Source: Anaerolineaceae bacterium UBA6133 (lineage in GTDB: Bacteria; Chloroflexota; Anaerolineae; Anaerolineales; Anaerolineaceae). Taken from it: DNA of 58,547 nucleotides. Positions 43,125-52,063 of the stretch are shown here, piece by piece. The position numbers and the translations under genes were made by a program. A model generated the notes under the pieces. That model did not search any database and was not told the origin of the DNA. It saw only the letters and a program-made list of their open reading frames with translations. Location of the stretch: positions 1 to 58,547 of the forward strand of contig DIVL01000070.1 of NCBI GenBank assembly GCA_002435825.1. Reading direction: 5' to 3'. How positions within the stretch are numbered: the first letter of the stretch is position 1; each line of letters starts with the position of its first letter.

Positions 43125-44039
43125 TTACGCCTCCCCAAAGACCCGGCGCAAATGTCCGTCGTGCCGCTCAAGCTCAGCGCGTGCCTGGTCCACCGGCAGA
43201 CCTTTCTTTATGATCACAGCCGCCAGTTTCACACTCCCTTTGGCAGATGCCAGGGCTTCCGCCAGGCGCTCCGTTTCAACCGTGGGGAAGATTTCCCGCA
43301 AGATGTTCAGGCAGCGTGCCTGTAATTTCTCATTCGTGGCTTTGACATCCACCATCAGGTTGCTGTAAGTCTTGCCCTGTTGGATCATTGTTGCGGTCGA
43401 TAGTAGGTTCAGCACCATCTTTTGGGCTGTGCCAGCTTTCAGGCGGGTTGAGCCCGAAAGCGCTTCCGGTCCGGTTTCAACTTCGATCGCCACATCCGCA
43501 TGCCTGCCGATTTCGCTGTGCTTGTTATTCGCCACGCTAATCGTCCCAGCGCCAACGCTCTTTGCGTAATCCAGCCCACCAATCACGTAGGGCGTCCGCC
43601 CGCTGGCAGCGATGCCGCAGACAACATCGTTCTGGTACAACCCAAGAGCCTTAAGCTGTTCTGCCGCAGCAAGAGGGTCATCCTCGACGTGTTCCACTGC
43701 CCCGCTAATAGCTCTCTCGCCGCCTGCAATCAGCCCAACCACTCCCTCAGGTGGCATTGAAAAGGTTGGTGGGATTTCAGAAGCATCCATCACCCCGAGC
43801 CTGCCGCTGGTGCCCGCGCCGATGTAGATCAGGCGTCCGCCGCGCTGCATGCGTTTGGTAATAAGCTCCACTGCATCCGCTATCTGCTCCGCCTGCTCTT
43901 CCACGGCATCCGCCAGCACCCTGTTCTGGTCGTTCAGCATTCGGACCATAGCCAGGGTGGGCAGCAGATCAATGTCCAGGGTTGCGGGGTTGCGCTGTTC
44001 GGTCTTTAACTTCTTTATTTCAGAGGGTTGAACTACCAT
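43125..44039 (-). CDS. murQ: N-acetylmuramic acid 6-phosphate etherase
   Basis: A 304-residue SIS-domain enzyme. Motifs are GGRLIYIGAGTSGRLGVMDASEIPPTF and AGGERAISGAVEHVEDD, with the C-terminal helical part typical of MurQ. It cleaves the D-lactyl ether of MurNAc 6-phosphate to give GlcNAc 6-phosphate and D-lactate in peptidoglycan recycling. This is the clearest clue that the PTS locus handles cell-wall sugars. AAGGAG precedes the ATG. Confidence 0.95.
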   Translation of the reverse strand: MVVQPSEIKKLKTEQRNPATLDIDLLPTLAMVRMLNDQNRVLADAVEEQAEQIADAVELITKRMQRGGRLIYIGAGTSGRLGVMDASEIPPTFSMPPEGVVGLIAGGERAISGAVEHVEDDPLAAAEQLKALGLYQNDVVCGIAASGRTPYVIGGLDYAKSVGAGTISVANNKHSEIGRHADVAIEVETGPEALSGSTRLKAGTAQKMVLNLLSTATMIQQGKTYSNLMVDVKATNEKLQARCLNILREIFPTVETERLAEALASAKGSVKLAAVIIKKGLPVDQARAELERHDGHLRRVFGEA

Positions 44040-44048
44040 TTTTCTCCT

Positions 44049-44903
44049 TTACAGGTCAAATAATCGGTTAATCGCCATGGCCACGCCATCATCATGGATG
44101 CTTGCGGTGACTTCATCCGCCGCTGCTTTTACATCTGGCGCGGCGTTACCCATCGCCACGGCATAGCCGGCTACTCTCATCGCCAGCACATCGTTGCCGC
44201 TGTCGCCAAAAACAATTACGTTTTCGGGCGTCATCCCGTAGTGCTCGCAAACGTGAATCAATCCGGAAGCTTTTGTGACGCCGCATTTTGTCACCTCGAT
44301 GGTCTGATAATCAGTAACAGCGGCTTCAAAACCAAAATTCTCACGCACCATCCTAACCGCGGCGGGCATGTCACTTTCTTTAGCCATTCTGAAACCGAAC
44401 TTGGCGACTGGTTTCATCGTATGCTCAACATGCTCAAGGTCGTCCAGGACGGTATAAACCCTGCGGTATTCCCGTGCTGATTTCTCGCGCTCTGCTTCGT
44501 TGGGCTGCAGATCCAATAGCCGCTCAAGATTTTCCTTCATAAGGTAACCGGAACCATCCTGAAAAGAGATGTGAAAAGAATTAGTAATTGTGGGCAACCA
44601 GCGTGCGAAATTCAATGCCGTTTCAACATCGAAACCGTCAAAATTGTAAAGTTCCTGGCTGCGGATGTTGCCTATCATCGACCCGTTGGAGCCAATGGCG
44701 ATCTGGAAACTGGGGATGTCCAGCACCGCCGGCGGTAACGTAAACAGATGCCTACCGGTCGCCACAATGGTCCTTAGACCGCTTTCTGCAAGCCGCGTTA
44801 TGGCAGCTTTGGTAACCTCCGTGATAAAACTCTTGGTCAGAATAGTTCCGTCCAGGTCGAAAGCGGCTAATTTGAATTTTTCTTTATTGAATTCTCTCTT
44901 CAA
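44049..44903 (-). CDS. Cof-type HAD phosphatase (first copy)
   Basis: A 284-residue HAD-IIB hydrolase: nucleophile motif AAFDLDGTIL, motif II IVATGRH, and C-terminal VIVFGDSGNDVLAMRVAGYAVAMGNA. A cap domain lies between. It dephosphorylates sugar phosphates or cofactors; the exact substrate is unknown. The start is a TTG at 44903 with AAGGA upstream. Position between the SIS and murQ genes suggests a phospho-amino-sugar substrate. Confidence 0.85.
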   Translation of the reverse strand: MKREFNKEKFKLAAFDLDGTILTKSFITEVTKAAITRLAESGLRTIVATGRHLFTLPPAVLDIPSFQIAIGSNGSMIGNIRSQELYNFDGFDVETALNFARWLPTITNSFHISFQDGSGYLMKENLERLLDLQPNEAEREKSAREYRRVYTVLDDLEHVEHTMKPVAKFGFRMAKESDMPAAVRMVRENFGFEAAVTDYQTIEVTKCGVTKASGLIHVCEHYGMTPENVIVFGDSGNDVLAMRVAGYAVAMGNAAPDVKAAADEVTASIHDDGVAMAINRLFDL

Positions 44904-44918
44904 AAAAATCCTTATCCC

Positions 44919-45662
44919 TTATGATTTTAGCCCAAGGCTCTTGATGATATCCTTGTATTTGTATATCAGCGCAAGGTTGCGTTCATGTCCATTGGGAACG
45001 TTACCTGAGGTCAGGAGTTCGAGCTCGTAGCCCTCTGCCTCTGCCAGTTCAACCATCATGGCAGTCAGGGTATGCACGATCGCGGCGCCAGCGATGGTGG
45101 AAGTTGGCGCGATCTTGATCCCCGAAGCCACTTCCACACAGGCATCGCCCAACACGCCGAAGTTATCGAGCACAATATCGCAGATCTCATAAAGCTTTAA
45201 CCCCGAATGATGGCGGCTCTGCAGCGGGTGGGAATGGTTCAGATTGGTCAGGGCCACGGTTAACGCGCCGCGTTCTTTCGCGCCCATAGCCATCTCGATC
45301 GTCAGCGGGTTGATGCCGCTGTTCGAGAAGACAATGACCACATCTTTTTCGCCGACCTTGAATTCCTCCAGCAGCGGCTCAGCGTTGCCTTCGCTGCGCT
45401 CAAAGGCGGAGGAACCTGTGGCAGATTTGTGCAGCATGAGTTCTTCGGTCAGGATCGGATTCACCCCCATCATCCCGCCAGCGCGATAGAACATCTCCAG
45501 CGCCAGCAGATGCCCATGCCCGGTGCCGAAGGGGAAGATCATTCCTCCTTGTTTGACGCGTGCCAGGATCGCCGCTGCAGTTTCCCGATATTGCTCTTCA
45601 TTCTGCTTTATTTTTTCAAGAATCCCGCCTAAATTTTCCAGGTATTCATTTGCGTATTTCAT
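44919..45662 (-). CDS. SIS-domain protein, UPF0309-like (first copy)
   Basis: A 247-residue protein with one SIS domain: GGMIFPFGTGHGHLLALEMFYRAGG near residue 40, and VVIVFSNSGINPLTIEMA for the second phosphosugar loop. The pattern resembles the UPF0309 family. I recall that a Streptomyces member (SCO4393, NagS) was described as acting on GlcNAc 6-phosphate, but cannot check this here. ATG at 45662 follows CGGAG and lies two bases after the ceramidase-like gene. A paralogue is encoded at 52064-52768. Confidence 0.82.
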   Translation of the reverse strand: MKYANEYLENLGGILEKIKQNEEQYRETAAAILARVKQGGMIFPFGTGHGHLLALEMFYRAGGMMGVNPILTEELMLHKSATGSSAFERSEGNAEPLLEEFKVGEKDVVIVFSNSGINPLTIEMAMGAKERGALTVALTNLNHSHPLQSRHHSGLKLYEICDIVLDNFGVLGDACVEVASGIKIAPTSTIAGAAIVHTLTAMMVELAEAEGYELELLTSGNVPNGHERNLALIYKYKDIIKSLGLKS

Positions 45663-45664
45663 TT

Positions 45665-46912
45665 TCACTCCGTTTCTCCTGCCATCAAACGTGCCAGGTC
45701 AGCTGTAATCTCTTCCGATGCGCCTTTGGGCATGGGTGACATAATACTTTCGTAGGTCCTGCCGTATTCACCAGCGTCGGCAAGATAGCCGCCATAGTCA
45801 TCGGCATACCCCCAAATGAGCGGAAGCTTTGCCTTGCTGGCTGCTTTGATCTGCATGCCAAAGCGCGAGAACAACTCCCCGGGTTGTTTGCAGAGTTCAA
45901 TATCTCCCAGGCGGATAATTGCCGCGTCAAAATTAGCGGTAATTTCTTCTTTCTTTAACTTGAGGTCAATCGCATAAACTGAAGAAAGCAGAATCTTGTG
46001 CTTGTCGTAATTTTCTTCGGCTTCCATTTGCTGCCTGATTTGCGCCTGCAGGCTCCTGAGAGCCTCTTTATCCACGGGATAACTGGTTTCCCAGTGGTAA
46101 GGTTCGACTGCTGGTTGGCTCAGGCTAAGCGGTTCGAGTTCCTGGCTGGCAAAAAGCTGTGCCAATATGCCCTCACCCGTGCGGGTCAGCTCTTGTGCGT
46201 CATGACCCTGGCGGTAGTTGCGGTTGCTCATATCGCCTGAAGCGCCTTGCATCATCAGCGGATACACACCGAGCCTCTCCTTGACACCCCGGCTGATGTA
46301 GCCCAGCAAGTCGCTGCTGATCTGTAGGTTTTGGGCGCCCAGCACGGTCGGGTGGCAGGCAATATTCACGATTGCCGCCAGCACATCTTTTTCCTCTTTG
46401 AAGAGGATCAGAGTGACGTCTTTGTCCTCAGGTTTGCCAATTCCATTGCGATTGCCGTACAACCCTTCGATTTTCACCGTGCGATACCAGGCCTCAACTT
46501 CCTTCAGCTCAGTTTCAAAGCAGTCAACGATGGTGGCGTAAATCTTTTCTTTGAGGAAATCCTGATATCGCCGCCAAAAGCCATCATCACTTTCTTCATC
46601 GAACATCGGCAATCGGTCAGAGCGGATCTCGGGTCCGGCATGGGTGTGGGTGGTGGCAATGGTGACCATATCTGGCTGGATGCCATACGCTTGCTGCAGT
46701 CTATCTTTAACTGCCGCGACAATTTCTGTCGTGATCATCAGGATTTCCACGTCGCACAACACGATTGGTATCCCGTCAATCTCCAACAGCAATGCCGTGC
46801 ATTTCAGGTCATCAAGCACGCCCTCAGATTTCTGCTTGCGCATGCCATAGCCGCCCATGAAACAGGGCTCCTGCGGGGTTACATAACGGGTGGATGTTGC
46901 TGCTTTGATCAT
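45665..46912 (-). CDS. Neutral/alkaline ceramidase-like amidohydrolase
   Basis: A 415-residue protein matching the N-terminal domain of neutral ceramidases: a THTHAGP zinc-ligand segment (near residue 90) and GASGDMSNRN (near residue 222), which corresponds to the catalytic-Ser motif. There is no signal peptide, so it is cytoplasmic, unlike secreted ceramidases. Bacterial homologues in sugar loci have no proven substrate. Because ceramidases cut N-acyl bonds, an N-acyl sugar is an attractive guess. It sits between nagA and the SIS gene, with two-base spacing on both sides. Confidence 0.8.
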   Translation of the reverse strand: MIKAATSTRYVTPQEPCFMGGYGMRKQKSEGVLDDLKCTALLLEIDGIPIVLCDVEILMITTEIVAAVKDRLQQAYGIQPDMVTIATTHTHAGPEIRSDRLPMFDEESDDGFWRRYQDFLKEKIYATIVDCFETELKEVEAWYRTVKIEGLYGNRNGIGKPEDKDVTLILFKEEKDVLAAIVNIACHPTVLGAQNLQISSDLLGYISRGVKERLGVYPLMMQGASGDMSNRNYRQGHDAQELTRTGEGILAQLFASQELEPLSLSQPAVEPYHWETSYPVDKEALRSLQAQIRQQMEAEENYDKHKILLSSVYAIDLKLKKEEITANFDAAIIRLGDIELCKQPGELFSRFGMQIKAASKAKLPLIWGYADDYGGYLADAGEYGRTYESIMSPMPKGASEEITADLARLMAGETE

Positions 46913-46914
46913 AT

Positions 46915-48132
46915 TTACCCCAATAATGTTTCCAGCATTTGCTGATTGAAAATCTTATCCCCTTCACTGGCTCGATCATATACCTTGCGCCCCTCCACAT
47001 AAGTTTCAAGCGCTTTATAGTCGTCACTGATCACCACGAAGTCGGCGTCTGTGCCAATTTTGAGAGATCCTTTCCTGTCACCAAAGCCATATTTTCGGGC
47101 AGGCACGAGTGCCGCCATTTTCAAGACGTCTTCGATCTCAAGCCCAATGTTTTCCACCAGATTCCAGATGCCATAGAGCACCGGCTTACTGCTCCCGCGT
47201 AAGCGTCCGCCCGGTTCCCGCACAAAGCCCAAATCGTCCACAATCACTTCGCCAGAATGCCCTAGGAAGCCGTGATAGGTGCCACTTGGCGCGCCTGAAT
47301 ATCCGGTGCAATCGGAGATCAGCATGATCTTCTCGTGCGGCTTGGCGCGCATCACGATTTCGATCATTGGATTCGAGACATGCAAGCCATCGCAGATCAG
47401 TTCGCAGGTAACGCGCTCGTCCAGCAGCGCCGCCCCCAACCCACCCACATCGCGATGGTGAATACCGATCATCACGTTGCACAGATGCGTTGCCACGGTG
47501 ATGCCATTCTCAAAAGCGGCAAAAGCCTGGGTCGAATTGCAGTCCGTATGGGTAAACGCCGCGATGACGCCATTTTCGGTCAATAAGTCGATCATTTCTT
47601 TCGCCTGGGGCAGCTCTGGTGCCAGCCCCATCAGCCGCAAATGCCCGCCCCCAGCCTTGATTGCCTGGCGCACAAAGTCGAGATTGATAGTGGGGGTTTT
47701 CGGACGGATGCCTTTCTCGCCGACCCTGTTCAAATAGGGTCCCTCAAAGTGTACACCGGCCACATTTGCGCCATTTTGCGGCTTGCCAACGCGATCCGCT
47801 GCCTTACTCAGGACATCCAGAGCGCCTTCGCCGTCACCAGTGGCGCTGAAAAGCGTCGGGAGCACCAACGTCACGCCCTCGCTCGCCACACCTTTCAAAA
47901 AGCCATCCAGCTGGAAATCAATATCTCCACTCTCACCTTCTTCCCACAACGTATAGCCCTGGGTGCCGTGGATGTGGGTATCAAATATTCCGGGAATGAT
48001 ACGCCGGTCGCCAAAATCGATCGCGCCTTCCTTTTCACCCTTCCCAAATTGAACGATTTTTCCATCCTCAATCCGCACCCAGCCGTCCAACAGACCGTCT
48101 TCAGTGTAAATCCGGGTTGACCTAATCCACAT
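46915..48132 (-). CDS. nagA: NagA-type amidohydrolase, divergent (first copy)
   Basis: A 405-residue protein of the N-acetylglucosamine 6-phosphate deacetylase family. It keeps the HIHG metal motif (DTHIHGTQGY), HFEGPYLN and the His of FTHTDCNS. The later blocks depart from the norm: HLCNVMIGIHHRD in place of HLFNAM...HR.PG, and ISDCTGYSG in place of SDAM. It may act on a different acyl amino-sugar phosphate. The ATG at 48132 overlaps the oxidoreductase stop by 11 bases; AAGGAG lies upstream. Confidence 0.82.
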   Translation of the reverse strand: MWIRSTRIYTEDGLLDGWVRIEDGKIVQFGKGEKEGAIDFGDRRIIPGIFDTHIHGTQGYTLWEEGESGDIDFQLDGFLKGVASEGVTLVLPTLFSATGDGEGALDVLSKAADRVGKPQNGANVAGVHFEGPYLNRVGEKGIRPKTPTINLDFVRQAIKAGGGHLRLMGLAPELPQAKEMIDLLTENGVIAAFTHTDCNSTQAFAAFENGITVATHLCNVMIGIHHRDVGGLGAALLDERVTCELICDGLHVSNPMIEIVMRAKPHEKIMLISDCTGYSGAPSGTYHGFLGHSGEVIVDDLGFVREPGGRLRGSSKPVLYGIWNLVENIGLEIEDVLKMAALVPARKYGFGDRKGSLKIGTDADFVVISDDYKALETYVEGRKVYDRASEGDKIFNQQMLETLLG

Positions 48133-49114
48133 TTCGCGTTTCTCCTTCAAAATAGACTCCGCCGTCCTTGCGCGCTTTCTCCAGCCACTTCATCGCACGG
48201 CAGGTCATCTCCAAAAATTTGTCTCTTTTGGCAAGGTTTTTGTTTCGGAAGATTTCAGCAAATTCCCTTAATTCATACACCAGCACATTGTCGTCCGACT
48301 GCTCGTTGAAAGTTTCTTCGCCTTCCGGGCCAACCACAGTTACGGAAATACAGCGGCTGCTTTCCTTGGGCACTTTGATGAAGCCCTTTTCACCCTGGAT
48401 CTGGACCATATTCTCGCTGCGGCTGTCCTTTGCCCCCACAGCTTCCGCTACAAAACCCGGATAGGTCATCAGCAGCACACCGGATGTGTCGATGCCATTG
48501 TGCGCAAGATTGGCAAAATAACGCACATTCTCAGGCTCGCCAAACAGATCAAGCATGAAGCGCAAGTTGTAGTAGTTGATATCCATTAAGGCGCCGCCAG
48601 CAAAAGCTGGATTGAAGACGTTCGGATTCTTGCCTTCCAAAAAAGCTTTGTGTTTGCTGGAATATTGTGAGAAGTTGAGCTGTACCAATCTGACCGGACC
48701 GATTTTGTCCAGATGGTCGCGGATCAATTGGAAGTTGGGCAAATGCGGGACGGTGATAGCTTCCACCAAAAACAAGCCTCTTTCCTGGGCGAGGTTGCGC
48801 AGGGTCTCACATTCCGCGTGGGTTGAAACAAAGGGTTTTTCGCAAATGACCCCTTTACCAGCCTTCAGGGCATCAAGCGTCCACTGGTAATGGAGGGAAT
48901 TGGGTGAGGCAACATACACAACGTCAAACGCAGGATCATTCAGAAAAGCTTCCCGGTCTGTATGCCATTTTGCCAGGTCGTGCTTAGCCGCAAAGGTCTG
49001 CGCGGTTTCCTCATTGCGCGAGTAAGTGACCACTACTTCCGCGTTGTCGGTCCTGCTCACCGCGTCAATAAAACCATCAACGATAAAACCCGTACCTACT
49101 GTTCCAATTCTCAT
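48122..49114 (-). CDS. Gfo/Idh/MocA-family oxidoreductase
   Basis: A 330-residue NAD(P)-dependent enzyme: Rossmann motif GTVGTGFIVDGF at the N terminus and the family EKPF motif (GVICEKPFVSTHAE) near residue 90. Members oxidise or reduce sugars and inositols or support oxidative glycoside cleavage. ATG at 49114 follows GGAGGGATGAGGTG; upstream starts lie within the preceding gene. It sits between the unknown membrane protein gene and nagA, so an amino-sugar-derived substrate is expected. Confidence 0.88.
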   Translation of the reverse strand: MRIGTVGTGFIVDGFIDAVSRTDNAEVVVTYSRNEETAQTFAAKHDLAKWHTDREAFLNDPAFDVVYVASPNSLHYQWTLDALKAGKGVICEKPFVSTHAECETLRNLAQERGLFLVEAITVPHLPNFQLIRDHLDKIGPVRLVQLNFSQYSSKHKAFLEGKNPNVFNPAFAGGALMDINYYNLRFMLDLFGEPENVRYFANLAHNGIDTSGVLLMTYPGFVAEAVGAKDSRSENMVQIQGEKGFIKVPKESSRCISVTVVGPEGEETFNEQSDDNVLVYELREFAEIFRNKNLAKRDKFLEMTCRAMKWLEKARKDGGVYFEGETRNVD

Positions 49115-49118
49115 CACC

Positions 49119-49754
49119 TCATCCCTCCTTTTTTTTCTTTTCTTCAACCGCCTGGCGCTGCTCTGCCAGCGATTCCTTCATACTGCGGATAACCATGCCC
49201 TTGTTGTAATACGTATCCAGGTACCGTATGGAGGCATGAGCTTCGATATTACGCACCACAGGCATCAACTCGGGTAGTTGGCTGATGAGCACATTGGGCA
49301 CCACAAAGATCTGGCTTGGCTTTTCGGGATCGTAGGTTACGAAGACCGAGCCATTAGGTATCTTCTGGGTATCCGCGTTCATCTTTTCCCAGAACTTAAC
49401 GTCTGGCAGGGCTTGGAGATCGGGGGGTACCAAATCTGCCACGAACTCATAAAGCCAGAAGTTAGTAAATGCGCTGTCGCGCATGCGCATCACGCGTTCC
49501 GAGCGTTTGATATTTGCCAGTGCCACCTTCCCGTCTTTTGCCATGCGGGTAATGACGCGCTTGTCCCAACCCTCTTCCATCCATCTGAAAAAGAGCATCA
49601 AACCGATAGCGATAATGGCAAAAAGAATAAGGTAAGATGTCTTAAATTCGGGGTAGCGATTGTAAACAAAGACGTAGCCTCCAGCGAGCGCTAAGATGAT
49701 GACTGTCAGAAGGGCAAGCAGGCTGTTGATAATTTTGGCGATTTTCAGTTGCAT
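49119..49754 (-). CDS. Membrane protein of unknown function in PTS locus
   Basis: A 211-residue protein with two N-terminal membrane helices (about 8-32 and 38-58), then a soluble domain of about 120 residues and a Lys/Glu-rich C-terminal tail. I recognise no family or catalytic motif. The soluble part should face the cytoplasm if the helices form a hairpin. Its stop lies four bases before the oxidoreductase ATG, so it belongs to the amino-sugar operon and may assist the PTS permease. Confidence 0.7.
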   Translation of the reverse strand: MQLKIAKIINSLLALLTVIILALAGGYVFVYNRYPEFKTSYLILFAIIAIGLMLFFRWMEEGWDKRVITRMAKDGKVALANIKRSERVMRMRDSAFTNFWLYEFVADLVPPDLQALPDVKFWEKMNADTQKIPNGSVFVTYDPEKPSQIFVVPNVLISQLPELMPVVRNIEAHASIRYLDTYYNKGMVIRSMKESLAEQRQAVEEKKKKEG

Positions 49755-49791
49755 GGCAGGGTTTCCTATTCACTTGTTGCGTCTATAAATA

Positions 49792-49821
49792 GTGGTCACC
49801 CCGAATTCTCGAAGTGACCAC
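49792..49821 (-). promoter_or_regulatory. Intercistronic hairpin after PTS IIB
   Basis: GTGGTCAC at 49792-49799 pairs with GTGACCAC at 49814-49821, with only a short A/T-rich stretch after it on the minus strand. A second palindrome, GCATTCGTTCGAATGC, lies at 49844-49859. They may separate the PTS message from the downstream enzymes as a partial terminator or processing site. Confidence 0.5.
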
Positions 49822-49871
49822 CGCTGTTTTCGTATTTAAACGGGCATTCGTTCGAATGCTGCCGCGAGAGC

Positions 49872-50360
49872 CTAAAGGCCGGCTTTGCGCAGCAGTTCGA
49901 GAAAGTCCTGAGGTTGATAAGTGGAGACCGTCTGGGTCAATAGTTTGCCGCCTCGCAGTTCCGCGATCTTGCGATACACTTCCGCGTCTTCCTTGGTTGC
50001 GGCGATAGATTTCTTCTCAACCATTACATACTTGGTCCCGGCAATCGGGGCAGCATTTCCCACATTGACTTCGTCAACTTCAAGCCCACTTTCAAGGATG
50101 CGCAACGCGTCTGTGGGGAATTTGGCAATTACAAAGAGCGTCATATCCGGGTGCTCTTTGACGAGGTCTTGCAACCCTTGATGCGACAGTACCAGGACTT
50201 TCGCGTCTCTTGCGGCAAGGGGCAGTGCCATCTTTTGGATGCGATCTTTGGCAACATCATCGTTAACAACAACGATGGCATCCGCGTTAATGCGGCGCAT
50301 CCATGTAACGGCGACCTGTCCGTGAATTAAACGGTTGTCAATGCGAAGATGCTTGATCAT
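49872..50360 (-). CDS. Mannose-family PTS component IIB
   Basis: A 162-residue cytoplasmic phosphotransfer protein. The phospho-acceptor His13 is in RIDNRLIHGQVAVTW, and the rest follows the IIB fold of the mannose/fructose/sorbose family (LevE, AgaV). It passes phosphate from IIA to the sugar entering through IIC and IID. AGAGAG precedes the ATG. It is separated from the IID gene by 85 bases that contain a perfect 14-bp hairpin. Confidence 0.92.
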   Translation of the reverse strand: MIKHLRIDNRLIHGQVAVTWMRRINADAIVVVNDDVAKDRIQKMALPLAARDAKVLVLSHQGLQDLVKEHPDMTLFVIAKFPTDALRILESGLEVDEVNVGNAAPIAGTKYVMVEKKSIAATKEDAEVYRKIAELRGGKLLTQTVSTYQPQDFLELLRKAGL

Positions 50361-50396
50361 ATTTTACTCTCTCTCTAAATTATCCCTTAAATGGTT

Positions 50397-50430
50397 TTGG
50401 TGGCGGAGAAGGGATTTTCTCCGCCACCAA
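50397..50430 (-). promoter_or_regulatory. 14-bp perfect intercistronic hairpin
   Basis: TTGGTGGCGGAGAA at 50397-50410 pairs perfectly with TTCTCCGCCACCAA at 50417-50430 around a six-base loop, between the IID stop and IIB start. The minus-strand sequence after the stem is not a clear T-run, so it is more likely to protect the IIC-IID message or attenuate than to end all transcripts. Confidence 0.75.
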
Positions 50431-50445
50431 TAATTGTACTAATTT

Positions 50446-51273
50446 TTAGCCCAACACACCAAGCGCGCCCAGTACAAAAGCAATCACCGCAACGATCAAA
50501 ATGACACGCACGGGATTGACTTTCTTCTTGAGCAGCCAGTAGCAGAAGGCAACCATTGCGATTGGCAGCAGTTTCGGCAGGATGCCATCAAGCGTATCTT
50601 GCAGAGCGACGGCCTTTACCACATCCTGTCCGGTCGCTGGATCGGTCAAAGTTTGGGAGTAAGTGTACTTCAGTGTCAGGCCAATCATGCTTGGCACAAA
50701 TCCACCAACAACCGTCAACCCGAGGATTTGAGCTGCCTTGCGCATGGTGTTGAAGTCAGTGTTGCCCTCGATATCTTCGAGGATGGCAACAGAGCGTCTG
50801 TAACCCCATTTGAAGAGCGGCCATCTCGCCAGGAAGAGAGCCAGAAGTGGAAGGATGATCACGGGCAGGGAGAGGAAGCTGCCTTCGGCTGCCAGTCCAG
50901 CTGCGATGATGTAGGCAATCGGTTTCACCAGCACAGCCTGGATTGTGTCGCCAATGCTCGCCAGAGGTCCCATCAGGGCAACCTTGATGCTGTCGGACAT
51001 GTCAGTTTCATAGCCTTCTTCAAGGGCAACCGCGGCGCCCATGATCACGGCTGAGCCGCCCGGATGGCAGTTGTAGAACTGCATGTGGCGTTCGAGGTTC
51101 TCGCAAACCTCATCATTATTGTCATAGAGCTCCTGCAAAACGGGAACCATGGCATATGCAAAGCCGGAAGCTTGCATACGTTCGTAGTTCCAGCACCACT
51201 GCAGTGCCCAGTTGTGTCGTTTAGCGGCTTTTTTTAAAGCCTGTTCAGAGAGTTTAGCATTTGTGCGTGCCAT
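50446..51273 (-). CDS. Mannose-family PTS component IID
   Basis: A 275-residue membrane protein of the IID family: an N-terminal cytoplasmic region (HNWALQWCWNYERMQASGFAYAMVPVL), the LERHMQFYNCHPGGSAVIMGA signature and C-terminal membrane helices. It forms the transport channel with IIC. GAGGAGG precedes the ATG, which lies one base after the IIC stop. Sugar preference in this family spans mannose, GlcNAc, GalNAc, sorbose and others. Confidence 0.93.
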   Translation of the reverse strand: MARTNAKLSEQALKKAAKRHNWALQWCWNYERMQASGFAYAMVPVLQELYDNNDEVCENLERHMQFYNCHPGGSAVIMGAAVALEEGYETDMSDSIKVALMGPLASIGDTIQAVLVKPIAYIIAAGLAAEGSFLSLPVIILPLLALFLARWPLFKWGYRRSVAILEDIEGNTDFNTMRKAAQILGLTVVGGFVPSMIGLTLKYTYSQTLTDPATGQDVVKAVALQDTLDGILPKLLPIAMVAFCYWLLKKKVNPVRVILIVAVIAFVLGALGVLG

Positions 51274-51274
51274 C

Positions 51275-52015
51275 TTATCTTGCCTCCTCTTTTTTCATAA
51301 AGTTGGTGAAGAGATAGCCGAGGGCAATACCGATAATGGCCAGACCGAGCGTGGGAACGCCCATAAAAGCATAGAGTGCATAGCCGATTAACATAAATGG
51401 CCAGAAGTTCTTGATATCCATATATGAAAGCAGCAGTGCAAAGCCGACCGCTGGGAGAGCCTTCCCAATTACAGCCAGACCATCCTTGATCCAGGCGTAA
51501 TTGTTGATAAAGTCGGCAATCACCTGATAATTGTCAATCAACAGCATGCCGACGAACACGGGGATGAAGCGGCTCCAGAACCAACCCTGGGTGCCGAGCA
51601 GATGCCAGCGTTCGAAGGCTTTGATGTCCTTGTTGGCGAGGGCTCTGTCACCACCGTGCTGGAAGACGGTCGTAACACCGCGACCAAGGATGTCGAACCA
51701 GGACATGAGCAGGGCAACAACGGTACCGATAATGATACCCTGGTTGATGTCACCACTCTGTTTCGCGACGACTACCCCAAACATTGCCCCTACGTTATAG
51801 TCAGGCGTTGTCGCGCCTCCGTAGGTATAGAAGCCAATGTCATAGAGGGCGCTCAGTGCACCAACCTCAAGACCCAGCCTGACATCGCCGACCAGAATAC
51901 CGGTCACGACACCGAAAATGAGCGGATTGTAGATGCCGCCCATGGCCAATGACGCAAACACAATCATTAAGCCGGTAAAGATTGCTAAGAATAAAGCAAG
52001 AAGAAACGTACTCAT
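51275..52015 (-). CDS. Mannose-family PTS component IIC
   Basis: A 246-residue membrane protein with about seven helices of the EII-Sor/IIC family (GGIYNPLIFGVVTGILVGDVRLGLEVGA near the N terminus). It binds and moves the sugar with IID. AAGGAG lies about ten bases before the ATG. The SIS-domain gene lies 48 bases upstream, so IIC is second in the operon. No IIA gene is present in the cluster. Confidence 0.92.
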   Translation of the reverse strand: MSTFLLALFLAIFTGLMIVFASLAMGGIYNPLIFGVVTGILVGDVRLGLEVGALSALYDIGFYTYGGATTPDYNVGAMFGVVVAKQSGDINQGIIIGTVVALLMSWFDILGRGVTTVFQHGGDRALANKDIKAFERWHLLGTQGWFWSRFIPVFVGMLLIDNYQVIADFINNYAWIKDGLAVIGKALPAVGFALLLSYMDIKNFWPFMLIGYALYAFMGVPTLGLAIIGIALGYLFTNFMKKEEAR

Positions 52016-52063
52016 TTAGGTCTTACTCCTTTCATTAGTTTTGGAGGTTTCCCTCCCGATTAA

